DNA of 34,434 nucleotides from Amphimedon queenslandica (lineage: Eukaryota; Porifera; Demospongiae; Haplosclerida; Niphatidae), in assembly GCF_000090795.2 (NCBI RefSeq), contig NW_003546386.1, positions 85,581 through 120,014 on the forward strand. Direction: 5' to 3'. A model generated the notes under the pieces. That model was not told where the DNA came from. It saw only the letters and a program-made list of their open reading frames with translations, and searched no databases. Position numbers and translations under genes: made by a program. Below, piece by piece: positions 12,501 to 34,434 of the stretch (its first letter is position 1; every line of letters starts with the position of its first letter).

Positions 12501-12885
12501 TGATGTTGCCGATTTATAATGATATTCATTGGGATACCGTAAATGGAAAATTTTTCAGGCCGTCATAGTGGAGGTATACTATCACTAGTTACAATGGACC
12601 AACAGGCTAAAAACTGTCAATTCTACTTCTCCACGTCACTCCAGTGGCTTTAAACAGTTGCAGACTACTGAAAAGAAAGATCATAGTAAAGGTTGCAATT
12701 TTTTAACTTTTGAGACTATAATTGCTTCCTCTTCTTACAAAACGGCAGAAAGTGTATCGAGCTCCATTGGAAACAGTGCAGCAATACCTCCACAATGGCG
12801 GCCTGTAAAATTTTCTATTTACAGTATCCCAACGAATATCATTATAAATTGGAAACGTCATTCACAGGAGAGATATAAATATACA
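12492..12885. repeat. Long imperfect inverted repeat (palindrome 2)
   Basis: The left arm from about 12492 contains CCTGTGAATGA and TTTATAATGATATTC. The right arm ending near 12885 contains the inverse, GAATATCATTATAAA and TCATTCACAGG. Arms are about 90-100 bp each and imperfect, with a spacer of roughly 190 bp. It abuts palindrome 1 and palindrome 3. Confidence 0.65.
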
Positions 12886-12892
12886 AATATGG

Positions 12893-13668
12893 CTTATATA
12901 ATCATAGATATTAGAGACTACGTAACCATAGGATAGGAAACTAGCTCACGTGATCCATTCAAACCAGTATCAACTGCCCAGCCAACGACTGTCATTGGAT
13001 TTTGGTGGGTGTGGTCAAAAAATGGCCACTCATCGATGACATTTCAAGGAAGATTGTATTCAAGCCAATGTTGATTTCTTGTTATTTTAATGATATCTCA
13101 ATACTTCAATGTTTGTGTGACATGACTGTAATGAAAAAAATACTGATACCATTTTTATTTTGCAAATATACATGTACAGTGATTTTGTTCAAATTTTTGT
13201 TAGTTGCAAATTTGAAAAACTTTATGTACCTGTTGCACTATCACACAGGCAAAAATAGACTAACAAGATCATTGAAGATATTGCCACAATCATTGTGCAT
13301 GGAACTGTCATAGTTTTATTTACTGATTCGCTATGTTAGAGGAGTAATAACTAAAATACTGTTTTTGCGAACAGTCCACTGTTGTACCTGTTACAGCTTT
13401 TACACAGCAAGCAAAGGGTTCTCCTATTGGATGAGGATAGTTTGATATTGTGTGCATGGAATTGGAGGGTTAGCATTTAAATTCATGCAAAGCATTTGAC
13501 TATAATACTGCTTAAAAACCAAAAATTCATTAATTCCACATGAAAAGCAAGCCACATAATCAAATTTATTCTATTTAACGCCCAATCCAATCACGAACGT
13601 TGTTCGCCAGGGGAATCCTAGTTTCCTATCCTGGTTACGTAGTCTATAATATCTATGATATAATTTAC
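12893..13668. mobile_element. Inverted-repeat element with ~50 bp terminal arms (palindrome 3)
   Basis: The left end carries GACTACGTAACC and GGATAGGAAACTAG; the right end at about 13618-13664 carries CTAGTTTCCTATCC and GGTTACGTAGTC in inverse order. Similarity covers about 50 bp per end and stops outside it, so these look like element termini. The interior of about 680 bp has open frames but nothing recognisable as a transposase. Probably a non-autonomous DNA transposon inserted in the LSM4 relic. Confidence 0.6.
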
Positions 13669-13858
13669 GTTCAAACATCACATGCACCCAAAGTACTGAA
13701 TTAATTTAAAATTATTCCTTACCATAGAATAGAACTATCCTGTGCTGCCTTCAATAAAAATAACAGGAACTAGAAATAAAACAAAATATTAATAAAAATT
13801 ATCAAAACCAATCACTCACAAATTTAAGTCAGTATACGGTGATATCCAAAAGTAAACG

Positions 13859-16800
13859 ATGGCAAAACGGGTCTCTGATGGCGATGATGTTCCTGCTCCT
13901 GTTGGATTCCCCGCATTGGCGCCTACAGCAGGTCCTGGTCAGTCTAGTAAGAAAGCGAGGAGAGAGAATAGTGTCCCAGAGCTCAACAATGCTTATATGA
14001 GTACTAAAGGAAAGCTATTTAAAGATATGAAAAGCGCTTGGAGGTTAGCACGTGGGCGGGCGGGGACTAGATTATTAGTTATTAAAGTTAATTAACTGAT
14101 TTTAATAATTACTGTTAGGAGGATTTTACAATTTATTATGATACGTTTGTTATGATAGTACTACAAAATATCAATTTCTGTGTGATGATTGAAAAGCATT
14201 CTTTACAAAAATACAAAATAGCTTTTTACACTATATATATATATAAAGATAAATTTAATTATCCGCCATCTTTTGTCAATTAGTATATATAATCAAAATT
14301 TCTATTTTTTAGAAAAATGGAGCCTTTTCAATCAGGTGAAGATAAAGTTGCATGTTTTTCAATGCTCAAACTTTACTTAGAGTTCGCAAATGTCCTTTTT
14401 GATCCATTCATGTGTTGGACTCTTAAGGATTTCATTAGTGAGGGCCAGGAAGTGGAGACAGGAAGCATGGAGACAGGAAGTGGGAGGGGCTATGTATCAG
14501 ATCTTAAGTCTTCACTAATGAAATTGAAATTTTTTGACAAGAACAACGACCTCTACCAATTCAAACAAGTAATTATCATTATTGTTGTTATTATTATTCA
14601 TAGTTGTTATTTTGTTCTAGTCACACGATCTTAAAGAAGCAAAGTCAATTCAGATAAAACAATTTCGGTAAAACCTAATTTTTATTGTTATTAGTTAATT
14701 GTGTCATTTGGTACATATAGTGTAGCTAGTAATTTTGACAGGATGAAAAATTCAATTTGCTAATTTCCTACCATATAACGGTTTATTTTGAGGATAAAAA
14801 ATTTTGCAAATATTGCCAAGTTGTGAAGATTCGCAAAATTAAATATCAATTTAATATGGTACAAGATGGCAGAAAAGTAGCAATTCGTGAAAATTAATTC
14901 CGTGCACTTCTGGATACAGGCCATTTGTGAAAATTATCCTCGAAATAAACCTGCTATATGGTATATGGTAAGTGTTCTGCTATTTTAATTGCTAGGGATT
15001 TATTAATAAGTGGTGTACTGCCATGGTTACGAGAGCTAACTGGTATTGACCTGTATGAGACTGTGGATGCAACTTGTGCTAAATACGATTATACAGGTCA
15101 CGTGACTGATATGTATACCCTCATTTGATGTAGAGTTATCTCTCTCTTTGTAGATGTATTATTGTGTCATGATGATGAGCTGGAGGGTAGAAGGATTGCA
15201 TACATATACTATCTTGTAGATCCTTCATGGGAGAAGAAAGATGGGGGTAAGAATTACTGTATAGCACTTTATTTTGGTAACTGCCAATCATTAATGTAAA
15301 TCCTCAGTGGTAATGTTTGTATTGTGTATACAAAAATTGGCAACTTAAAAAGCCACCATTTACATTATTGTAGCAGAAAATAGCAGAAAATTAAAATAGC
15401 AGAAATTGCCAGAATATTAAACTGCCAATCATTAATGTGCATGCTTGTGTGCATAAAAATAACCAAATAAAAGTTTCAAGCTCATCTTTATTGAAGATTT
15501 GCCAAATTAAGGCACACATTAATACTTTATTCTCTTCACTCTATAGGGACACTTGATATATTCAATACTGATGGTATGTACATTTGTAATTTATAATACC
15601 GTATATGGGGTATATTTCATGGGGATTTAATTTCGCTAATTTCACGGTCTTAAAAAATTCGTGAAAATTTTTATCTATGAAAATTATTTTTTACCATACT
15701 AATAATGGTCAGTAGAAGAAAAACGTGAAAATTTTTCCTTGTGAACAGGTTGAAAGGTAATTTTCGTGAAATATTTTCCCCGGGAAATATACCCCCTATA
15801 CAGTAATAGTTATTTTATTATGTAGAGTTTGGTCAGCCTCATCAGATAGTCCATTCTATTGTTCCTTTGTGGAACTCTTTTATATTCTTTGAAGTCACTC
15901 CAGCCTCTTTCCATCAAGTAAGATACTGTACCTTGTGTAGCACTTATATTTGTGGACATCAAATATCTTCCTGCACATGTATAGCTTTCACAAATAAAAA
16001 ATTTCACAAAATGACCTATTAATTCATTCAACAATGTGTGGCAAGGAAATTTTATCAGAATTTAATTTAACCAATTTTAACCATCCACAAAATTAGTGAA
16101 ATTTATTATCCATGAAAATGTACATGTACATGTAAGTGCTATACAGTAGTTCATTATGCAATCTATCAATCAGATTTCCCACTCACATGTGTTAGGTATC
16201 TGAAGTGTTGACGGCTTCAAAGACTCGTCTAACAATCAGTGGCTGGTTTCATGGGCCGTCATTGCCTCGCCCATCTCCTTATAAGGAAGTCATGCCATTA
16301 ATGCACCACCCACTGGATAAACCAGTATGTTAACATTGTATTAATAATTGTTTGACTTGTCAAACCAGTTAGAGGTGTTGGCGGAGTGGGTTAGTCCAGT
16401 GTATCTTGATGTTGGTACACAATCACAGATAAGGGAACAATTTGAGAGTGAATCACAAATTGAATTACCTGACTTCTTAATAGTGAGTACACTTTAAATA
16501 AGAAATGCATTATACTTGCAATAACTGTAAAAGAGGATGTGTTTATGTGCACTGTACTTATTGAGTTTTTTCATTGTCAAAAGTTTATGCAAATTGACCA
16601 AATTTAGTTGCAATTACCTGGAATGACAATAATAACTTAAATGTATACATGATGTACATGCAGTTATTTCACATGACAATGCACTCAATTCTCTTGTGCC
16701 CTTGTCCATTGAACTAATAGTAATTATAGCATAATCTCTTATTGCTCTATGTAGATTAACTTACATGTATTGATATGTACTTGTAGGAGGATAAATATAA

Positions 16801-17808
16801 GTTGTTGTGCAATGACTTAAATAAAAAGGTAAACATCTGGGAGAGAAGAGGACCACCTAATAAAAGGTTAATAATTATGCATTCTGGAACAAATAAATAT
16901 TTATACTGAAAAGTATAATTTTCATTGTAATATCTTAAACAATAAACATACTGTCATACTCTTATTGTAGCTAACTTTCTCTATTCCTGAACCTAGAAAT
17001 ATTGAAGTTGCCCAACCAGACAAACTGTTACCGTCACCTACTGAATGTCACTCCCTTTTTCTGTCTGAGCCTTTCTGTCTCCTCCTCTCTCATCTTACTG
17101 GCCTACAGCTAACATCTCATACTCTAAACCTCAACCCTAATGATGATGTATCCATTATACCAGAGGGTAATAACACTCCTTGTAACTGTCATGGTGACTG
17201 GTACCGCTGGCAGCATGGTGGATACACACTGATGAGTGATAGTGCCAGCACTGTTAATGGAGAGGATGCAGAAGAGTTCTCACTTGAAGCAAAGCTATTT
17301 TTTAATACAGAAGGTAAGAAACTACATGTAATGTTTTTACATTAATAGAATGGATGTATATTGTTTGCCAGCATGCCATCAATTTACATGAGACTTAATA
17401 AATGCTCTTTGTACGATACAGAATGGACAACTGAGTTTGGTGGCTGTGTAACTTTTATTGTAAAGGATGAAGATGAAGAGGTATTGAATCATTATTTACA
17501 TAGGTTTGGGGGGAATGTGGGTGTATCATTTAGTGCTGATTATTTTTGTGGTCATTGAGCATGCATGCCTATGGTTCAGGCATGCAATGCATATAGCAAA
17601 TTCCTCCACTGTATCTATTTTTGTTCTCTTCTCTCTTTCATCATAGCTTCTCACTCTAAATCCAACTCCTAATTCATTACAGCTGGTATATAAAAATGAT
17701 GCAGATACACTTAGTTTTACTAAGTACATCAATGTGAGATCTGAGGAAGAAAGCAATGGCCAGCTCATGTGGTATTCACTGGACACTGTGTATCAAGAAA
17801 ACAATTAA
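13859..17808 (+). CDS. OGFOD1: OGFOD1-like 2-oxoglutarate/iron-dependent prolyl 3-hydroxylase
   Basis: OGFOD1 (yeast Tpa1) hydroxylates a proline of ribosomal protein uS12 in the nucleus or cytosol and influences translation. Thirteen exons predict 553 residues, close to the usual ~540: 13859-14043, 14313-14568, 14621-14667, 14996-15096, 15154-15246, 15547-15573, 15826-15917, 16196-16324, 16369-16482, 16787-16866, 16997-17313, 17422-17480, 17647-17808. Phases agree throughout. The catalytic domain has [11 protein letters not shown] (iron ligands His202 and Asp204), the distal His266 in SFHQVSEV and the 2-oxoglutarate Arg278 in [12 protein letters not shown]. The second double-stranded-helix domain ends with [22 protein letters not shown]. 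The N-terminus has a basic SSKKARRE stretch, like the nuclear signal in homologues. For the exon at 16997 I chose the second AG, because it keeps the frame and has a CTAAC branch site and pyrimidine tract before it. An AATAAA lies at 17922. Confidence 0.93.
14769..14963. mobile_element. TA-flanked MITE in an OGFOD1 intron
   Basis: Ends are inverted copies: CCATATAACGGTTTATTTTG on the left, with CAAAATAAACCTGCTATATGG-like sequence on the right (one to three mismatches). TA lies at both borders (14769-14770 and 14962-14963), as for mariner/Tc1-type insertion. The ~190 bp element has no coding content. Confidence 0.75.
15597..15805. mobile_element. TA-flanked MITE in an OGFOD1 intron
   Basis: Left end TACCGTATATGGGGTATATT; the right end, read inverted, is TACTGTATAGGGGGTATATT. 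TA is present at both borders. The ~205 bp interior is rich in GTGAAAATTTTT motifs and non-coding. It lies between exons 15547-15573 and 15826-15917. Confidence 0.75.
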
Positions 17809-17921
17809 TGTTTTATTTCAATTGTTAATGTCAATAATGTGTATAATCCTGCATAGCCAGTCCCTCATTTCATATTCTAGCTTTATCCAAGCAATTCAGA
17901 TGGCTGCTTGCCCACCAAAAT

Positions 17922-17927
17922 AATAAA
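17922..17927 (+). terminator. Candidate polyadenylation signal of OGFOD1
   Basis: AATAAA lies 114 bp after the OGFOD1 stop codon. It is the first exact hexamer after the stop. Confidence 0.5.
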
Positions 17928-18158
17928 GTTTTGCTAGCCCATACAGTCATTTGGTGGTCACAGTTGACATAACCTTATGTTACCTGTGGCCGGCCATTCA
18001 ATGGGTTATATTGACTGAACTTCCTGTCTTACGGTGAATGCAAATCTGACCAATAGACTCTGAACCTATCAAGTGCCAGTGCTCACATGGGAATTGAATT
18101 CCCTATAAGAAGCAACTTGCCTTTGCTCAGTCTGCAGTGTGCACTACTGAACTTGATG

Positions 18159-21100
18159 ATGGCAGAGCCCATTGATGCTTTTCAGCAGCTGAAAGAAAAG
18201 GTTCAGCATCTTCTGCTGGACAGAGTGGAAGAAACAACAAAAGAGTTAGGTCGTGGATCTTATGGAGCTGTTATTGAGTTGAAGGTTGATGGGAAGAAAT
18301 GCGCTGGAAAGAAACTCCACAATTGCTTAGTTGCAAGTGAACCTTGTCCGGTAAGTCACACTTCATATTGATAGTCTACTATCATCTAGATCTTTGCTGG
18401 AAATAGGAAAATGATTACCAACTAGGTAAATTTGGTGATGAGATTATCCTTCAGAGTCAAGTAGATCATCCCAATATTGTGAAGTTGCTTGGTGTTCATT
18501 ATTCCAGTGGTTCACAATTACCAATGCTGGTAATGGAGTTTCTTCCTCATACTTTAGTCAAACTACTCGGCAAAGATCAAGACATCCGAGATGATCATGA
18601 TCTGGATCCATATTCTGTTCTTCTCGATGTTGCTATTGGTCTCAGTTATCTTCATTCACAGCAGCCTCCCATTATTCATCGTGACCTGACTGCCAGTAAT
18701 GTACTGCTGACTGAAGACTATAATACTGCAAAGATATCAGACCTGGGAGTATCTTTAGTCAGCAAAGAAAGACACAAAAGATTAACCCAAACCCCTGGTA
18801 ATTTTCACATAATGCCACCAGAAGCTTTTTTACACAATCCGGTTTATAACGAGAAGTTAGATATCTTTTCTTTTGGTTGCCTTATTCTACATATGCTCAC
18901 TGGCCAACTTCCTGCACTACCAGTTGATCAATCACCTTCTGTTAAAGCCTTCGCGTCACAATGGGAAAGGAGAGTTCATGGAGTAGTTGAAAAAGTACTA
19001 GAAGACAGTCCTGTTGGATTAGTTTCTTTAGCAAAGCAGTGTCTTTCTGATGACCCACCTAAACGGCCCAATATAATTGAAGTATTTGAAATATTAAAAG
19101 GTCAGAATCTATTTTTTATTATTATTTTAGTGGCCGAACTAGATTAGAAAAATTATGAATTGGAATGTATTAACTAATTAAGTTTGTTTAACTATCTTGA
19201 AGTTATTATTACTTTTGTGATTTTATTGTGAGCAACATTAAAAACAGTATATGTACAAACAATTAACTCTCTCTCCCTAAAAATTACTCCCATGTATATT
19301 GCAATGTGTTACGACCAGAAGTGCCTGTAAACATTATGGTTTAGTTAGATATTTCAATTAAGTCCAGCATACATGTTGCAAAATAGTTACTTTGATCTTA
19401 ATCAACTTGTTCCAAAAATAGAACAGATTTCTAATCTTAGATACAAGATCAAAGTAACCACATACATTTAAATTGTAAGCAACATGTTGCTTAGGGCAGG
19501 GTCAATGTTATAAGATGAATGATATGGTCAACATGTAAAACAGTAATAAGAAGAATGAGCACCCTGAAACATACATATCATTAAAGACTTTGATTGCAGT
19601 GTAGCAACGTTATTGCTTTTCAACAAATCCTATACTGCTATTAAAATACCAAAATGTTTTTATCATTATATTGATAATTCCAAACTGCAAATTCAGAAGA
19701 AAAAATTTACCACGCAAAAGTATCTCATAAAATTGGGTATCTTGTACATGTACATGGCATGTGGAGCAAATATGCATTGGGACACAGTTATGCTGTTGTT
19801 TTTATCTTTTTATTAGCATCAAATGAAAAAGTATTAGAGCCAAATCTTTATAGAAGAAATAGTCGTAAGTTGAAAATATGTTTTTACTTCTGACAAACAC
19901 AAAAAGATATTCTTTCAAAGAATACATATGAAAAAGAATATGTATCTGTTACGAAAAGAAGCACCAAATTAATGTATCTTCACTTCAAGACTAAGAAAAA
20001 TGGCCAACTCAAGCTCACATATGACATGAAGGTTGATCAATGACAAAATTGTTATGTATTTTTATTGTTTTGCAGACATGTGTTGGAGTGCGTCATAGAA
20101 AAAACTTAGATCGTGCTAAAAGGAAGTGGCCACATGATGCTGATCCCAAATGTTGTTTTAAAGTGACTGATCAGGATAAAGCACATAATTTATATCTTAT
20201 TGCTGATAATGAATATGTAGCTCAGTAAGCCTCATTATCATGGAATGACAATTATTGTTTATTTTATGAAAGAGAATGGGTAAAAGAGTTGAAACGTTAT
20301 GTAAATGTACGTAAGTTCATTTCAGTTATCAAAACATTGAATGTTACTGGTACTTCATGTTAATTTTAGATGAATAACATAGATAAAAGAAAAGGAGAAT
20401 TCAGTAGGAATAGTTACTTTGATTATAATTTATATGAATATGTATGTAGGTGTTGATGATTTGCAGGAATTGTATGATACGTTGGCTGCTGAGGAAGGAT
20501 CACTTCCTTGGGATAAACTTGGTGCATCCTTGGGCCTTGTGGATAGCACAATAAAACAAATTGAAAGATGCTGTTTGACTGAGGAAAATTGCCTTAAGGA
20601 GTGCTTGTCACATTGGTTAAAATGGAGTGATTTAGTTGATGATAAAGGAGGACCTACATGTGAAAATCTGAAAGAAGCCTTGAAACTTGTAGGAAAAGAA
20701 GAAATTGCAAATAGAATTGATGGGAAATTTTCACAGACCAGAGGTATATGCATCTTACAAAGCACAACATAAGCTAGTGTAAATTAATACGGCTTGATTA
20801 TTCTCTTTATTACAGATACTGAAAGCAGTGCGCAAGATGTCAAAATGAATGAGGTATTATGTAATTATTAAATTAATCAGTTCATGTCATGTATATTGTA
20901 CAGCTAGAGCTGGAATAATTTGGCAAGTTTGTATGGCACATGCACAAAAATTATACTCACAAATTAAATTATCACAAAAATTTAGCAATTTACCATAATT
21001 TTACCTCTCCAAAATTACCGGTTATACTAGTGAACATAGCAGTATCCAGTTTGTAATAGTTTTAATTTTAGCACACTGCTAAGTGCTATTTGTGGCATAT

Positions 21101-21909
21101 TATGTGCCATGTTTAAGTTGATCTAAGTGTAACAATAAATTATAAGCCAAACAAGGGTGATTAAAATTAATGTATGATTACTTCTCAATGCCATTGTCCA
21201 TAATAATAATGTAATACAATAATAATTAGAAATCCTGTTTTATTTCAAATAGAGCATAGGAAGAAGTACAAAGAAGAGATTTGGCAGAGATAGGCAATAC
21301 ACAATGCATGCATCAGTACCTGATGAGGCTTATTATCTCTCACATAACAAGAGGTCCTTTAGTAGTCTTGTTGTTATAGCTAATGAAACGCCAGCAACAA
21401 TTATATACCATACATGTTTTATTGCCAGAGGTCATGAAGGTTGCTATGTTGGATTTGATAACAGTGTTCCACCAGGAATTACTACAAGCTACTGCTTTGA
21501 GAAGTGCACAAGTCCCTCAGAAGGTTTAGGATGTGCTGCCATGATATTTTTTTCAGCCACTACTTGTGAACCAGAGCCTGTGCAGTGTTTTTTTGTGGTT
21601 GCATTCCGTAACTACACAATAAAGTTGAGAAAACCAAATAAAACAGCACTCATGATTCTCAGTTCATCTAAGTCTATAAATGAATTATTTGACTTACTGC
21701 ACTATGACAGAATAATTGATAACGAAAAAGAAAATCCAAGCAATTTACCAGGCTGTTATATTGGTGACAAATACCCAACAACATTCATGTCAACTGGTCG
21801 TGGTGATAAAAAGGCTCTAACATTTTCATCTATTGAATTTCATATGACTATGGATAGTGACAACGATCAAAGTTTCTCAACTGTCACAGTGTCACATCCA
21901 AAAAATTAA
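18159..21909 (+). CDS. Protein kinase with PH domain, Death domain and an unidentified C-terminal domain
   Basis: Nine exons with agreeing phases predict about 744 residues: 18159-18350, 18407-19100, 19817-19864, 19907-20031, 20076-20224, 20273-20310, 20450-20743, 20816-20853, 21253-21909. Kinase (about 20-295): glycine loop LGRGSYGAV, lysine in CAGKKL, intact HRD in IIHRDLTASN (Asp codon 18683-18685), SDLG in place of DFG, and PPEAF. The type is tyrosine-kinase-like. PH domain (about 312-415): ends CCFKVTDQDKAHNLYLIAD then EWVKELKRYV. Death domain (about 416-505): WDKLGASLGL, IKQIE, LSHWLKW, LKEALKLVG, the pattern of MyD88/IRAK/RIPK-type adaptors. Residues 527-744 are discussed in the next entry. 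The start is the second of two adjacent ATGs, by comparison with the paralogues' MAA start; an in-frame ATG at 18087 would add 24 residues. The whole could act as a death-fold signalling kinase; this is inference. Confidence 0.82.
19101..19816. other. Long intron of the Death-domain kinase gene
   Basis: The 716 bp between exons 2 and 3 starts with GTCAGA and ends with TATTAG. I see no coding content; an open frame at 19613 has no recognisable product. Confidence 0.5.
20898..21030. mobile_element. Probable degraded TA-type MITE relic in the kinase intron
   Basis: The right half (AAAAATTTAGCAATTTACCA and CCTCTCCAAAATTACC) resembles the right half of the MITE at 25691-25901. The left terminus is only weakly matched, so the element is old or incomplete. 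Confidence 0.4.
21253..21909 (+). other. Unidentified C-terminal domain of the Death-domain kinase (last exon)
   Basis: This exon encodes 218 residues of a beta-rich, cysteine-bearing domain (FEKCTSPSEGLGCAAMIFF, FFVVAFRNYTIKL). It joins the previous exon in frame. I do not recognise the family. The order of a hydrophobic strand, a PPG turn, a glycine-rich strand and an aromatic strand faintly resembles actinoporin-like beta-sandwich proteins, but no diagnostic motif is clear. No signal peptide or membrane segment is seen within it. Confidence 0.3.
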
Positions 21910-21913
21910 TAAA
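21908..21913 (+). terminator. Polyadenylation hexamer overlapping the kinase stop codon
   Basis: AATAAA shares two bases with the TAA stop at 21907-21909. If used, the 3' UTR would be only tens of bases long, which suits the convergent POLR1A stop 160 bp away. Confidence 0.5.
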
Positions 21914-22068
21914 ACATTTTTCTTGTTGATTTAAATTATTTGCTTTTAATACTTGATAATTTTGTTTTGATCCATGCCAAAAATATACTTACACATGTCA
22001 CGTTTTTTACTACTGTATTTCAATTAATCTAAATGATAATAATAATTTGAATAAAACTAGTATCAAGA

Positions 22069-34409
<12,341 letters not shown>

Positions 34410-34434
34410 CTGTGAGTAGAGAAAGGAAAAAAAA

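Larger units (their letters stand above)
11738..13770 (-). pseudogene. LSM4: LSM4-like Sm-fold gene remnant
   Basis: LSM4 is a subunit of the Lsm2-8 and Lsm1-7 rings that bind U6 snRNA or decaying mRNA. Three exon relics run in order on the - strand. Exon 11738-11815 reads [18 protein letters not shown] between an AG acceptor and a GTAAAA donor, very like the LSM4 Sm2 motif. Exon 11969-12076 reads [20 protein letters not shown], the Sm1 motif, but then carries a 9 bp insertion creating a TGA, and a second TGA replaces an expected Arg codon at its end. A weaker relic at about 13723-13770 contains LLKAAQ before a GTAAGG donor and probably was exon 1. The RG-rich C-terminal tail is not visible. 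Inverted-repeat elements fill the first intron. The first two exons are solid; exon 1 is tentative. Confidence 0.75.

Noticed and set aside
17361..17558. A + strand open frame starting with its own ATG within OGFOD1.
   Set aside because: Only 17422-17480 is an OGFOD1 exon; the rest is intron read through in frame.

Overview
The window is AT-rich animal nuclear DNA with spliced genes, small introns (many of 45-120 bp) and many short inverted-repeat transposons in introns and spacers. Its combination of Death-domain, HECT, OGFOD1 and RNA polymerase I genes with compact introns fits an early-branching metazoan; a demosponge such as Amphimedon is my best guess, inferred from gene content and style, not from a search. 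All gene models below were built by eye from reading frame, GT/GC-AG splice sites and phase continuity.

Layout. (1) 116-8369, + strand: a 5'-truncated gene of 25 single-exon ankyrin repeats joined to a HECT ubiquitin-ligase domain. The ankyrin exons are built from a four-exon unit (A-B-C-D) repeated about six times. (2) 8785-10007, - strand: a dead copy of the last eight exons of POLR1A. (3) 10.1-13.8 kb: a degraded zone with diverged ~190 bp repeats, a dead LSM4-like gene (- strand) and nested inverted-repeat elements. (4) 13859-17808, + strand: a complete 13-exon OGFOD1 homologue. (5) 18159-21909, + strand: a nine-exon gene predicting kinase, PH domain, Death domain and an unidentified C-terminal domain. 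(6) 22069-34409, - strand: 28 exons covering the C-terminal ~1000 residues of POLR1A, the RNA polymerase I largest subunit; the 5' part lies beyond the window. (7) Inside one 4.4 kb POLR1A intron, on the opposite strand: a dead kinase exon and two intact paralogous genes (27270-28450 and 28670-29846).

The most unusual content is in those two nested genes. Each predicts a kinase-like domain whose catalytic HRD is HRN, followed by a ubiquitin-like domain that ends the protein in Gly-Gly, as mature ubiquitin does. The same window holds a HECT ligase and a Death-domain kinase, so ubiquitin and death/immune-type signalling recur here. Whether these genes work together is not shown by the sequence. 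POLR1A and OGFOD1 are conserved housekeeping genes (rRNA transcription; ribosomal prolyl hydroxylation) and act as anchors around the lineage-specific genes.
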